Positions 46,884 to 55,161 of a stretch of DNA of 64,000 bases are shown here, in pieces (position 1 is the stretch's first letter; each line of letters opens with the position of its first letter). A program made the position numbers and the translations under genes. Below the pieces are notes generated by a model, which saw only the letters and a program-made list of their open reading frames with translations, made no database searches and was not told where the DNA came from. The DNA is from Leptospiraceae bacterium (lineage in GTDB: Bacteria; Spirochaetota; Leptospiria; Leptospirales; Leptospiraceae). The stretch is from positions 310,001 to 374,000 of the forward strand of contig JACKPB010000004.1 of assembly GCA_024233875.1 (NCBI GenBank), read 5' to 3'.

Positions 46884-49637
46884 TCAGGTTGTGATGTATT
46901 TTTTTAAGACATTGTACAGGGTATTCATAAAAATAGGTTTGCTAATGAAATCATTCATTCCTACTGAAAAACAGAGATCCTGCTCTTCTTTCAATGCGTT
47001 GGCTGTCAGAGCAATAATTGGCAATTCTTTCTTCTCGGGAAATTGTCCCCTGATTTCCCGGGTGGCCTGGTATCCATCCATTACAGGCATCTGACAGTCC
47101 ATGAGTACTAATAAATAATCATTATTTGATACAAATTCAATCGACTCCTTACCATTATTCGCAATGTCATACGTCAAACCTATTTTTCCAAGCATCCTTG
47201 TGACGACTTTTTGATTGATAATATTGTCTTCTACCAGTAAAACTTTCTTATTTGATAAAAATGGTTTGATTTCAGAAGATTCATCCGGTTTTTTTTCTTC
47301 CGAACCTTCGGGGAGGTTGATGTAGAAACTAAATGTGCTTCCTCTTCTGTATGTGCTCTGGACCCTAATGCGTCCGCCCATCATCTCGACCAGTCTCTTG
47401 GATATAGTCAGTCCGAGACCTGTTCCTCCAAATTTTCTGGTTATTGAACCATCAGCCTGATTGAATTCTTTGAACAATTCTTTGATTTTCGTTTCTTCAA
47501 TTCCTATGCCTGTGTCTTCTACTTCAAAAAAAATAAGATTATTACTATCTTTACTCACCCTAACTTTTATGGTTCCATATTCAGTAAATTTAATTGCGTT
47601 ACCCACAAGATTAATCAATATCTGACGCAATCGAATCGGATCACCATAGTACCATTGTTTAATACTTTCATTCAATTCTAATTTTAATGAAATCGTTTTG
47701 GATTCGGCACTTACTTTCATACTACCCAAAAATTTTTTTAAGAGTTCCTGAAGATCAAAATTGATTTTTTCTATATGAAGTTTTCCGGCTTCAATTTTTG
47801 AAAGATCCAAAATATCATTGAGGATGGTGAGAAGTGACGTTGCACTTTCATAAATAATTTCTACTTTTTCTTTTTGTATAGCATCCAGATTGGTTTCTAG
47901 AAGTAAATTTGACATTCCCAGGATCCCATTCATAGGTGTTCGGATCTCATGACTCATATTGGCAAGAAACATACTTTTGGACTTATTGGCTTCCTGAGCT
48001 AGAGTTTTTTGCTCTTCAAGATTTTTTTCTATTTGTTTTTCTTTTGTAACATCTGTTTCTACTGCTAAAAATCCTGTGAGAACCCTGTTTTCATCGTAGA
48101 GAGGATTGCAATCCAACCTGAGCCAATAAATCTCTCCATTTTTATGATAATTGATCAGAGTCTCTGAAAACTCCAATTCTTTACTCAATGCATCCCGTAT
48201 ACGAACTATAGTTTCTTTATCGGTCAAATCCCCCTGAAGTAGATCTCCCGGTTTTTTACCCAAAACTTCTTCGGAGGAGTATCCTGAAATCTTAGTAAAA
48301 CCTTCATTTACCCATTGAATTTCTTTATTCGCATTTGTGATCACTATCCCATTGATAGTTTTCTCTGCAACCATTGAAAGACGATTCAATTCAATGGTAC
48401 GTTCTCTTACTTTTTTTTCCAAATTTTCTTTTAGAATCTTCAATTCTGAAAAATTTTGAATCAGTTGAATCGACATGAGTTCGAGAGTCCTGCTCACTCG
48501 ATCATATTCTATAAAGGTCTGATCGGGCGGAAAGGTATGGGTAAGATTTCGAATCGCATTGCTTAGATTTCCACTGTATTCTTCAAGAGTGACGATAGGT
48601 TTTAAAATGAAGAGACTCAAAAGATAGGTTGCGGGAAAACCACTCAGGATCATCAAAAGAATCAATAGAAAAGACTCTTTTTGATTCTCAAGTAGGGTCA
48701 TAGCAATTTCTTCGAGAGGTTGAATGATTTCTATCGATCCGTAGGGTATATTTACAGTGTAGATATAGTATCCTTTTCTCCATCTCTGAACTGAGGCAAA
48801 ATTTCCTTTAGGAAGAAGAATAGAAATCGAATCATCCAGTTTTTGTTGAATCATATCCTCTTTTGAAAAATCTTTCTCCGGTGGGAAAAAAACCCGATTC
48901 CCCTGATGATTCAATGTTATCCAATATAGAAAATCATTTTGTTCGGTGATCAGAAAATTGAGTTTATCTTCTATGTTGGTAGAATTCAATCTGTAAAACA
49001 ATTTGGCTATATGGGTCCCGTCTTTTTTGAGTTTTGATATTGTATTTTTTTCAAGTAGATTGTGAATTCTATTTGTATCCAGAATTGTAAGTGTTAGGAG
49101 AAAGAAAAGTAGGAGAAGGAGAATGGGAATGAATACAGCTCTTCTTGTTTCAATTTGTTTACGATTATTTTTATTTAGAAATATGAATAAAATTAAAATA
49201 CCTTCTGCAAGAAGGCAATTCATAATTCCATTCACAGCTTGTTTGAAATAAATTAGTTGAAATTGTACAAAGTCTAATTTTAGAATCCCCGAATAAAAAC
49301 TAAAGACCAAAATACCTCCCAGGGAAAACCAGTAAATGAAATCTCCAATAATAAAACTTAAGTTCTTTTTCCTATAGAAAAATGTTACAGTGAGAATTTC
49401 CATGAGAAAGATAATCATTGCATATGGATGTCCCCAGAGTTGATAGGTATACGCTCCGGAAATCAAAATAGACAAAATGGTAGGAAAGATACCAAAATAA
49501 TTCAATAGTAGGAATGCAAAGATAGAACCAAAGATTAGGTTGACACCAAAAAAAAGTTGGATTGTAAATATATTTCCTAGCAGAGATAGGATTAGGAGAA
49601 AGATGATTGTAAAGTATTTTGAGATTTTAGTTTTCAT
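46884..49637 (-). CDS. Hybrid sensor histidine kinase with PAS and receiver domains
   Basis: A 917-residue protein from ATG 49637, chosen because GGAGG lies seven bases upstream; the frame is open to 49691. Six hydrophobic segments (~1-190) precede an extracytoplasmic loop of ~140 residues bounded by a further membrane helix near 335. Then come a coiled coil, a PAS domain (~420-530, TINGIVITNANKEIQWVNEG), HisKA with His563 ([12 protein letters not shown]), an ATPase domain ([19 protein letters not shown]) and a receiver with Asp847 (LMDCQMPVMDG). The related repeat copy at 49798-49897 lies ~160 bases upstream. The signal is unknown. Confidence 0.92.
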   Translation of the reverse strand: MKTKISKYFTIIFLLILSLLGNIFTIQLFFGVNLIFGSIFAFLLLNYFGIFPTILSILISGAYTYQLWGHPYAMIIFLMEILTVTFFYRKKNLSFIIGDFIYWFSLGGILVFSFYSGILKLDFVQFQLIYFKQAVNGIMNCLLAEGILILFIFLNKNNRKQIETRRAVFIPILLLLLFFLLTLTILDTNRIHNLLEKNTISKLKKDGTHIAKLFYRLNSTNIEDKLNFLITEQNDFLYWITLNHQGNRVFFPPEKDFSKEDMIQQKLDDSISILLPKGNFASVQRWRKGYYIYTVNIPYGSIEIIQPLEEIAMTLLENQKESFLLILLMILSGFPATYLLSLFILKPIVTLEEYSGNLSNAIRNLTHTFPPDQTFIEYDRVSRTLELMSIQLIQNFSELKILKENLEKKVRERTIELNRLSMVAEKTINGIVITNANKEIQWVNEGFTKISGYSSEEVLGKKPGDLLQGDLTDKETIVRIRDALSKELEFSETLINYHKNGEIYWLRLDCNPLYDENRVLTGFLAVETDVTKEKQIEKNLEEQKTLAQEANKSKSMFLANMSHEIRTPMNGILGMSNLLLETNLDAIQKEKVEIIYESATSLLTILNDILDLSKIEAGKLHIEKINFDLQELLKKFLGSMKVSAESKTISLKLELNESIKQWYYGDPIRLRQILINLVGNAIKFTEYGTIKVRVSKDSNNLIFFEVEDTGIGIEETKIKELFKEFNQADGSITRKFGGTGLGLTISKRLVEMMGGRIRVQSTYRRGSTFSFYINLPEGSEEKKPDESSEIKPFLSNKKVLLVEDNIINQKVVTRMLGKIGLTYDIANNGKESIEFVSNNDYLLVLMDCQMPVMDGYQATREIRGQFPEKKELPIIALTANALKEEQDLCFSVGMNDFISKPIFMNTLYNVLKKYITT

Positions 49638-49797
49638 CGATATCCTCCATTTTTCTGATTGTCTGTATTTCTTAAGACTATAGATGTACAAACATCAGCT
49701 TCCCTTAATTCATTTGATATTATATACATTTATAAGACGACTAAGAACTTAGAGATCGGGTTGAAAAAGTCAAATATTATTTACCAATTCTCATATA

Positions 49798-49897
49798 CCA
49801 ATTCTTATAAATAATTGCACTTTTTCTATTGCGGTATGCAGCCATTTTAAACCTGATATTTCTATGAATGTATAAATATTTTTGAAAATGACTATAA
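49798..49897 (-). repeat. ~100-nt diverged repeat, copy 1
   Basis: Matches 54936-55033 over its whole length with scattered substitutions and a few single-base gaps. Shared blocks include ATAAATAATT, CGGTATG, AGCCAT and TTTTGAAAATGAC. It lies between the 114-residue ORF and the hybrid kinase, upstream of the latter on the minus strand. It contains no complete gene. Confidence 0.7.
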
Positions 49898-50236
49898 ATT
49901 AATATATCCAATGAAATGACTCAGATTGAGACCCGAAATTAGGACTATAGATTTGTCCGGGAACTTCTCCTTTGTATTGAAGTATGAATTGATTCTGAGA
50001 ATTCCGGGATATGAGTATTCATCGATAAATGCTTTTTCTCCCGGGCTAAAAATTCTCTTGATATTCCTGACGTTATTTTTTGGATAAGAGGAACCACCTG
50101 AAATATTGGCTGACCTGAATTGGTTTTGAATCAAATCTGCTAAATCTACCGGGAGTTTTAAGATTCCATCCGGCCATAAGAAAATGGAAAAAGAATCAGA
50201 ATTCGAGAAGTATAGACGCTGTGTAGGCAGATTCAT
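49892..50236 (-). CDS. Small hypothetical protein after the outer-membrane protein gene
   Basis: A 114-residue frame starting with ATG 50236 inside the last 41 bases of the outer-membrane protein gene and ending at the edge of the repeat copy. There is no signal peptide. The sequence is protein-like (GILKLPVDLADLIQNQF, FSPGEKAFIDEYSYPGILR) but matches no family I know. The upstream gene already ends in the Phe typical of outer-membrane barrels, so this is a separate frame rather than its continuation. Confidence 0.45.
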   Translation of the reverse strand: MNLPTQRLYFSNSDSFSIFLWPDGILKLPVDLADLIQNQFRSANISGGSSYPKNNVRNIKRIFSPGEKAFIDEYSYPGILRINSYFNTKEKFPDKSIVLISGLNLSHFIGYINL

Positions 50237-51113
50237 AGATTCGGAATTCTTTTCCCCTCACCAGAGGATTCCTAAAAGAAAAGCTAAAATACATTTTTTC
50301 TGAAACATTGAGACTGAAACCGGCAGTTGCCTCACGAAAGATAAGGGGAATTCGATTTCCTGATGAAGTGGTTTTTTCTACTCCATCATAAGGTGTTCGA
50401 TAGAGAAAACCCATCATCAATGAGAATCGCGGAGTCATGAAATAGGAGAGATAGGTTGAGAGAACTGTAGACTTTTTAAGTTCTATAGATTCCGGAGATG
50501 AAACCAAATTTGTAGTCCTGGCCCAGAAGGGTATTCCATCATTATTGCTTTGATTTTGGGGATGAAGTTTTGTGAGGGGAAAGTTTCCATTGATCTTTCC
50601 CATAAGAGAAAATTTATGATACAAATATCCAATTGTTCCGTATAGAGATCCGAGATAGTAGTCTCCTCCGGTGGTTCGATCAGTATCCGAGCCTGAGGGA
50701 AAACCCAGCCTGGATTCCAAAATAAAAATCCAATTTGTTTGATAATCAAAGAAAGGAAGAACTTTGGCTCCTAGATATACCTTGCCCAATCTACCTGCAT
50801 TTTCTCGATCTCTCTGTTGGTAAAAATGATAGGGGACTGTAAGATTGAATGCAAAATTTCCTTTCCCGGGAGTGAATTCTACAAATCCTATTCCGGAATG
50901 AATATTTTTATTTCCCCGGGCTCCTTTCTGAAGGTCATAGCTCAGAATGAAGTAATTGCTCGGTTTTTCACGTTTTCCTGTAAATGGATCCACAAACCTG
51001 GAATTTCCGGTTTGAATTCCGTCAGGACTACCGGTATGGTGCGGGAAGATAGGAGATATCCATGCCAGAGAAAATAAGATAAAATAAATAAGATTGATGA
51101 AATTAATAATCAT
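50196..51113 (-). CDS. Probable outer-membrane beta-barrel protein of the MbnP/MbnH cluster
   Basis: A 305-residue protein from ATG 51113, with a signal peptide (~1-22); a GTG at 51134 would add seven residues. The mature part starts with HHTGSPDG, a His-rich N-terminus that might bind metal. It then consists of alternating aromatic beta-strand segments and ends with ...SILLEF, a C-terminal Phe as in outer-membrane barrels. It may be a porin-like channel or transporter for the metal handled by the MbnP and MbnH proteins; that role is inferred only from position. Confidence 0.68.
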   Translation of the reverse strand: MIINFINLIYFILFSLAWISPIFPHHTGSPDGIQTGNSRFVDPFTGKREKPSNYFILSYDLQKGARGNKNIHSGIGFVEFTPGKGNFAFNLTVPYHFYQQRDRENAGRLGKVYLGAKVLPFFDYQTNWIFILESRLGFPSGSDTDRTTGGDYYLGSLYGTIGYLYHKFSLMGKINGNFPLTKLHPQNQSNNDGIPFWARTTNLVSSPESIELKKSTVLSTYLSYFMTPRFSLMMGFLYRTPYDGVEKTTSSGNRIPLIFREATAGFSLNVSEKMYFSFSFRNPLVRGKEFRIYESAYTASILLEF

Positions 51114-51960
51114 TGTTTTGAATTTTTGTATCACTTTTTTCTATAGAAAAAGATACATTTGTACAGGTTCTATCCCTAAAGACTGAATTGTAAAGAAAGG
51201 AATCCAGAAAGAGATGATAAGTCTGATCGGAATTCAAATTTATTCTGGAGAGATTTGTTGAATTATTCATAAGTTGAGAAACAGGTTTTTGAATTCCCTG
51301 ATCCTTGAAAATTTCTGATATTTTAAAATCCGTAAGAATCTTTGATGGTTGAATTCCATTGTGATACACCGGACAGATCAATTGAATTGAAAAATCAGAA
51401 GGCGGATAATTCACCGAAAAGTAGACTGTTTTTTCTGAAGTCCGAAATACACCACTCAGGTTGGCACCCAGATTCAATTTAAAGAAGGAGATACTTCCGG
51501 AAGAAACACTCAGGGGTAGAGGAAAATCTACCTTCCCTCGATAACCTTCAGGGCTCTCTTCAACTATAAAATTATTGTATGTAAGTGAAAAGGGTTGAAC
51601 AGGAATTGTCGGACTGAAGGTTGTAATCGTTTCCACTTCCCCCGTATGACGCATTATGGATTTACCTGAAGAACTGTAACCATATGAATAGGTAGAAATA
51701 TTCAATTCAAATCCAGGATCCAATTCTACTGTATATAGATTGGAATTGCTAATGATTTCAAATTTTAATAGATTTGTATCTGCCTGATCATCTTTTAGGT
51801 AGAGTGTATTGTAAATGGGACTTCTTAAATCTCTTCCTATTTCAAAAAGTCGATTGAGTACAATACTTCTTTCTTCGAGTGAGTCACCTATTGAACCTCC
51901 GATACAATGGTTAAAAATCATAACCCCGAGAGCTATGAAATATATTTTTAACTTCTGCAT
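51103..51960 (-). CDS. Putative lipoprotein of the MbnP/MbnH cluster
   Basis: A 285-residue protein with a lipoprotein signal (MIFNHC, Cys19). The mature region is beta-rich, Ser/Thr/Asn-rich and has few cysteines (LICPVY, RTCTNVS). I recognise no family. It starts one base before the stop of mbnH and overlaps the outer-membrane protein gene by 11 bases, so it is very likely co-expressed with both. Confidence 0.7.
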   Translation of the reverse strand: MQKLKIYFIALGVMIFNHCIGGSIGDSLEERSIVLNRLFEIGRDLRSPIYNTLYLKDDQADTNLLKFEIISNSNLYTVELDPGFELNISTYSYGYSSSGKSIMRHTGEVETITTFSPTIPVQPFSLTYNNFIVEESPEGYRGKVDFPLPLSVSSGSISFFKLNLGANLSGVFRTSEKTVYFSVNYPPSDFSIQLICPVYHNGIQPSKILTDFKISEIFKDQGIQKPVSQLMNNSTNLSRINLNSDQTYHLFLDSFLYNSVFRDRTCTNVSFSIEKSDTKIQNNDY

Positions 51961-51961
51961 A

Positions 51962-53167
51962 CTATGGATTGGGGTTTGAAAAGTTTTTATTTGTTATGAA
52001 ACTTTCATCACTCAGGCTCAATAAAAAATTAACCAGATCCGTCTTTTCCTGTGTGGTAAGTGAAAACCCTTTGATGAGAGTGGAATCTTTATTGGAGGGT
52101 GTTTTTCCTCCGCTACTGTAGTGATCCACTACTTTTTCAAGTGCTTCTCTCGCACAGGTTTCACTATAGATTCCAGCTTCAGGAGGGTTTGTACAGTTGA
52201 TTGAGCCATCATGCATATAAGGGTAGGTATAGGCGACGTTTCTCAATGAAGGAGCCCGAAACTTTCCTATATCGGAAGAGTTTTTTGATAATTCATAAAA
52301 ACCTTTTTGATTGTCGTTCAACGTATTGTATTCCGTCAGAGATTTGAAACCATTGTCATTGTATATGATTTCATTAGTAGACTGAAAGGAATGAGTGGTT
52401 GAGTCAGCAAAATTAAACCCTCCATGACAGTGAAAGCATTCCGCTGTCTCTCCATTGAAAATATTCATACCTCTAATGGCAGAAGCACTCATTGCCGTTT
52501 TGTTGTTTTGGTAAGTGTATTTATCATAGGCAGAATTCCCGGAGATCAATGTTCTTTGGAAACTAGCTAAAGCAAAACGTATGTTTTGTTCATTGATAGA
52601 TTCAAGTCCACCTCCAAAAGCATCGTAAAAAAGTTTTGTATAATTGGAATTGTTCCGAAAACGATCCAGGTAGCTATCATTGGTCAATCCAAGTTCTATA
52701 GGTGAGATGCCGAAGAGGGGGGCCCTGCTTTGAAGTTCAAGTGTTTTCATATTCGAATTTGCCCAGGTGAGGACAGACATATAAGCCACGTTGGAAAGCG
52801 CCTGAGGATTTCTGGGATGGAATTCTCCGGTAGAGCCGAGACCGACGGATCTACCATCTGAAAAAGCTATGCTCTGTAGATGGCAGCTCGAACAACTCTG
52901 GGTTTGGTTATTGGATAAGTTCTTATCATAAAAAAGAAACCTACCCAGAGTTACCTTAGCTTCTGATATAGGATTCTCAGGAGGGACGGAAGGAATAGGA
53001 AATCCTGCAGGTAGATTCCAATTGAATCCGGGACTTTGGTTCAATCCTGCTAAAAGTAAAAATTGATTCATAGAATCGTTTGTTTTTTTCTTACCTGCAG
53101 GCAAATAGGAGCAGTTAGAAAGAAAAATAACAAGTATTAGGATTAGATGTAGAGCATATGATTTCAT
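51962..53167 (-). CDS. mbnH: MbnH-type di-heme cytochrome c peroxidase-like protein
   Basis: A 401-residue exported protein from ATG 53167, fixed by GGAG five to six bases upstream; the frame is open to 53266. A lipoprotein signal ends in IFLSNC (Cys19). Two c-type heme sites are CSSCH (Cys92, Cys95, His96) and CFHCH (Cys244, Cys247, His248), in the MauG/cytochrome c peroxidase fold. MHDGS near the C-terminus is also family-typical. MbnH enzymes oxidise a Trp of their partner MbnP to kynurenine to build a copper site. The gene for MbnP lies just upstream. Its heme would be attached by the Ccm system, whose first genes are in this window. Confidence 0.87.
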   Translation of the reverse strand: MKSYALHLILILVIFLSNCSYLPAGKKKTNDSMNQFLLLAGLNQSPGFNWNLPAGFPIPSVPPENPISEAKVTLGRFLFYDKNLSNNQTQSCSSCHLQSIAFSDGRSVGLGSTGEFHPRNPQALSNVAYMSVLTWANSNMKTLELQSRAPLFGISPIELGLTNDSYLDRFRNNSNYTKLFYDAFGGGLESINEQNIRFALASFQRTLISGNSAYDKYTYQNNKTAMSASAIRGMNIFNGETAECFHCHGGFNFADSTTHSFQSTNEIIYNDNGFKSLTEYNTLNDNQKGFYELSKNSSDIGKFRAPSLRNVAYTYPYMHDGSINCTNPPEAGIYSETCAREALEKVVDHYSSGGKTPSNKDSTLIKGFSLTTQEKTDLVNFLLSLSDESFITNKNFSNPNP

Positions 53168-53189
53168 TTTATCTCCAAATATATAGACG

Positions 53190-53218
53190 AAAAAAAAACT
53201 TCCCAATATTAGGGAAGT
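53190..53218 (-). terminator. Intrinsic terminator between mbnP and mbnH
   Basis: On the minus strand ACTTCCC-TAATATT-GGGAAGT forms a perfect 7-bp stem followed directly by a run of Ts (53198-53190), then the mbnH ribosome-binding site. This is a canonical rho-independent terminator placed in the mbnH leader, 22 bases before its ATG. Confidence 0.85.
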
Positions 53219-53290
53219 ACAAAAGTGAGGGTTAGTATACATAATCATAAAAGCATATATATACAAATCTATAAATATACAAATATCCCT

Positions 53291-54184
53291 TTATTCTAAA
53301 CTGAAAACTGATTGGGTACCCATAGAGGTTCCATCTGTTTCTTTTATACCGAGATTATTCAGAATGACCTTACATGCAGAAGTTGTATTGCTTGCTCCCA
53401 TACAGGTTAGACCGGTTGATGATGTATCACTTCCATTCAGTAATGAGCTCACATCAATAGCGATTTTATTGGTTCCGGGAACAAATCCGGAAGTTCCAGT
53501 AAGTGTAACAGTTGAATAATTGGGATAGGAACAGGATGTAGGGGAGTTTCCTGTTGGAGTGCAGGAACTATTACCGATATGTATAGCAATGGAATTGGTG
53601 GCATTGTTTTTGAACTCGAATTTTGTAAATTTGTATCCCCCATTCCAACTCCAGAACATTCCATTTACATCTAAGGGAGCCTTAGCTGTTGTATTGTCGA
53701 TGTGATTCTCAGAAAACGGAACCCCTACTGTAAATTGAATACCGGAATAGTTTCCTGATGTGTATGTTCCTGTTATTTTCGTGTTGGTCTCAGTTGTTCC
53801 ATTTGTACAATTTCCTGTTTTGTCTTCAAAATCCAAGAGAGCTGTAGTGGCAGATTGCCATTTATTGTCCTGAACTAGATTGAAGTTGGAAGAGATACCG
53901 GAAGAAGTAACTAATTTCACATCACTAATGTAGAGCCGAAAGTCTGAAAGAGTGATTGTTCCACCGGATACATTGCTAAGACTGCTAGAGCAATCGATAT
54001 TTTTAGTTGTTCCTGAATTTAATGAAAAGCTGATAGAGGAAGTTACCTGAGTATTGCCCAGAGCCAGAGCTGCCAGACCTAATAGTTGATTTTTGTTTTT
54101 ATCCTCATCATTGTTATTGGAAAATTGGCTACAAAATGTGAAATTCGAAATTGTGAGGAGTATGATTAAAAATTTTTGTTTCAT
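53291..54184 (-). CDS. mbnP: MbnP-type copper-binding lipoprotein
   Basis: A 297-residue protein with a lipoprotein signal (NFTFC, Cys18) and an Asn/Asp-rich linker. The MbnP family patterns are LSDFRLYISDVKL (~79-91), IQFTVGVPFSENH (~149-161) and NGMFWSWNGGYKFTK (~174-188). Trp178 and Trp180 lie in the region where MbnP carries the Trp that MbnH converts to kynurenine. Cysteine pairs near 65/126, 205/216 and 262/270 suggest disulfides. It is the substrate partner of the MbnH encoded 123 bases downstream, beyond an intrinsic terminator. Confidence 0.87.
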   Translation of the reverse strand: MKQKFLIILLTISNFTFCSQFSNNNDEDKNKNQLLGLAALALGNTQVTSSISFSLNSGTTKNIDCSSSLSNVSGGTITLSDFRLYISDVKLVTSSGISSNFNLVQDNKWQSATTALLDFEDKTGNCTNGTTETNTKITGTYTSGNYSGIQFTVGVPFSENHIDNTTAKAPLDVNGMFWSWNGGYKFTKFEFKNNATNSIAIHIGNSSCTPTGNSPTSCSYPNYSTVTLTGTSGFVPGTNKIAIDVSSLLNGSDTSSTGLTCMGASNTTSACKVILNNLGIKETDGTSMGTQSVFSLE

Positions 54185-54266
54185 TATATTTCCTTTTATA
54201 TATATAGATATATCTTAATTAATTTATTAGTTAAACAAAAGTATTCCTTCCTTAAAAAATTACCGT

Positions 54267-54287
54267 CCCGGGATATCGTATCTCGGG
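54267..54287 (-). terminator. Possible terminator after the Cys/His-rich protein gene
   Basis: CCCGGGATA-TCG-TATCTCGGG forms a 9-bp stem with one wobble pair. On the minus strand it is followed five bases later by ATTTTTTAA. It sits 155 bases past the stop of the 54443-54823 gene and before mbnP. The surrounding 54185-54442 is otherwise gene-free. Confidence 0.5.
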
Positions 54288-54442
54288 TGTGCTTGCGTTT
54301 CCCATGATTCGGGATTCTGAATTTAAAAGTATTTCCTAATAAAAATAAACTAATACTTTTATAAATTGCTACAGGTACACAGTGACAGACTCAATTTAAG
54401 GAAAAGTTTAAAAATTGTGTTAAAGTTGAGAGGAGTGAACTC

Positions 54443-54823
54443 TCAGGCAAAACGTGGGGGAATGAAGGGAAGAATTTTCCACTCTTCAGAAAAGGGAAGA
54501 AGTGGTAAATGGATAAGCTTGGTGAGAACTACAAAAAAATGATCAAAGGATAAATTGGTATTGATAATAATAGGGTTTTTGAAATCTACAAGAGCTGTCT
54601 TCTTGGATTTCGGGATCTTACAGGTACAGATATGAGGAGTGTTGCCTTTCGCATGGGCACAATCATTGATTCGACTTTCTGAATTGTGAACTTCTCTATT
54701 AGAGTTGTGATTGCAATGACAGGTTTTCAGTTTACTTAGAGAATCAGAATAGGCCAAGCCTTCCCGAACAAATAAAAAGTTCAGAACAAGACTGATCATT
54801 AGGATGACTGATAGGATCCTCAT
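54443..54823 (-). CDS. Small secreted Cys/His-rich protein, likely metal-binding
   Basis: A 126-residue protein with a signal peptide (MRILSVILMISLVLNFLFV, cleavage near LAYS). The mature part has clustered metal ligands: Cys35-His36-Cys37-x-His39, His46, Cys55-x-His57, and His64-x-Cys66-x-Cys68. A second hydrophobic stretch (~92-110) and a C-terminal PPRF follow. Small exported proteins with this layout are often found beside copper-handling genes. It is the first minus-strand gene ahead of mbnP, which suggests copper delivery or buffering; this is inference. Confidence 0.6.
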   Translation of the reverse strand: MRILSVILMISLVLNFLFVREGLAYSDSLSKLKTCHCNHNSNREVHNSESRINDCAHAKGNTPHICTCKIPKSKKTALVDFKNPIIINTNLSFDHFFVVLTKLIHLPLLPFSEEWKILPFIPPRFA

Positions 54824-55161
54824 ACCCTGATGAAGATTTTAAGTGATAAAAACAGTCAAGTGGATTTTTTTGATTCCAATAAAAAAGAATTCATTTTTCT
54901 ATTCTGCTTACCTTTTAAGAATTTCTTTTATTATTCCAAGTCTCATAAATAATTACCATTCCCTCTTACGGTATGTAGCCATATTATAGCTGATTTCTTT
55001 GTGAATGAGTAAACCTTTTGAAAATGACGATAAGGTTGAATTTTCTCATTTGTAGAGACCATTGAAAGATTCTTAATCCCTGATACCCCGAAGAGGAAAA
55101 TTTTAGATCTTAAATCAAGAAAATTCAAAGCAGGATGAATTCAATCTCATCGGAGTAGAGA
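54824..55161. other. Intergenic region with repeat copy 2
   Basis: 338 bases between the Cys/His-rich protein gene and the outer-membrane protein gene, both on the minus strand. It holds the second copy of the ~100-nt repeat (54936-55033) and a run of T-rich sequence (54900-54935). A 61-codon frame here overlaps the repeat and has no ribosome-binding site, so I do not call it. Confidence 0.5.
54936..55033 (-). repeat. ~100-nt diverged repeat, copy 2
   Basis: Same orientation as copy 1 at 49798-49897 and similar over its full length. It lies ~113 bases upstream of the minus-strand Cys/His-rich protein gene. Together the copies bracket the MbnP/MbnH cluster. Confidence 0.7.

Noticed and set aside
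46878..46905. Terminator for the rhomboid gene (TCACCT...AGGTTGTGA plus T-run)
   Set aside because: The stem needs a bulge and the T-run lies inside the coding end of the convergent kinase gene; too weak to call.
54943..55128. 61-codon minus-strand frame over repeat copy 2
   Set aside because: No ribosome-binding site; the corresponding frame in copy 1 is not conserved.
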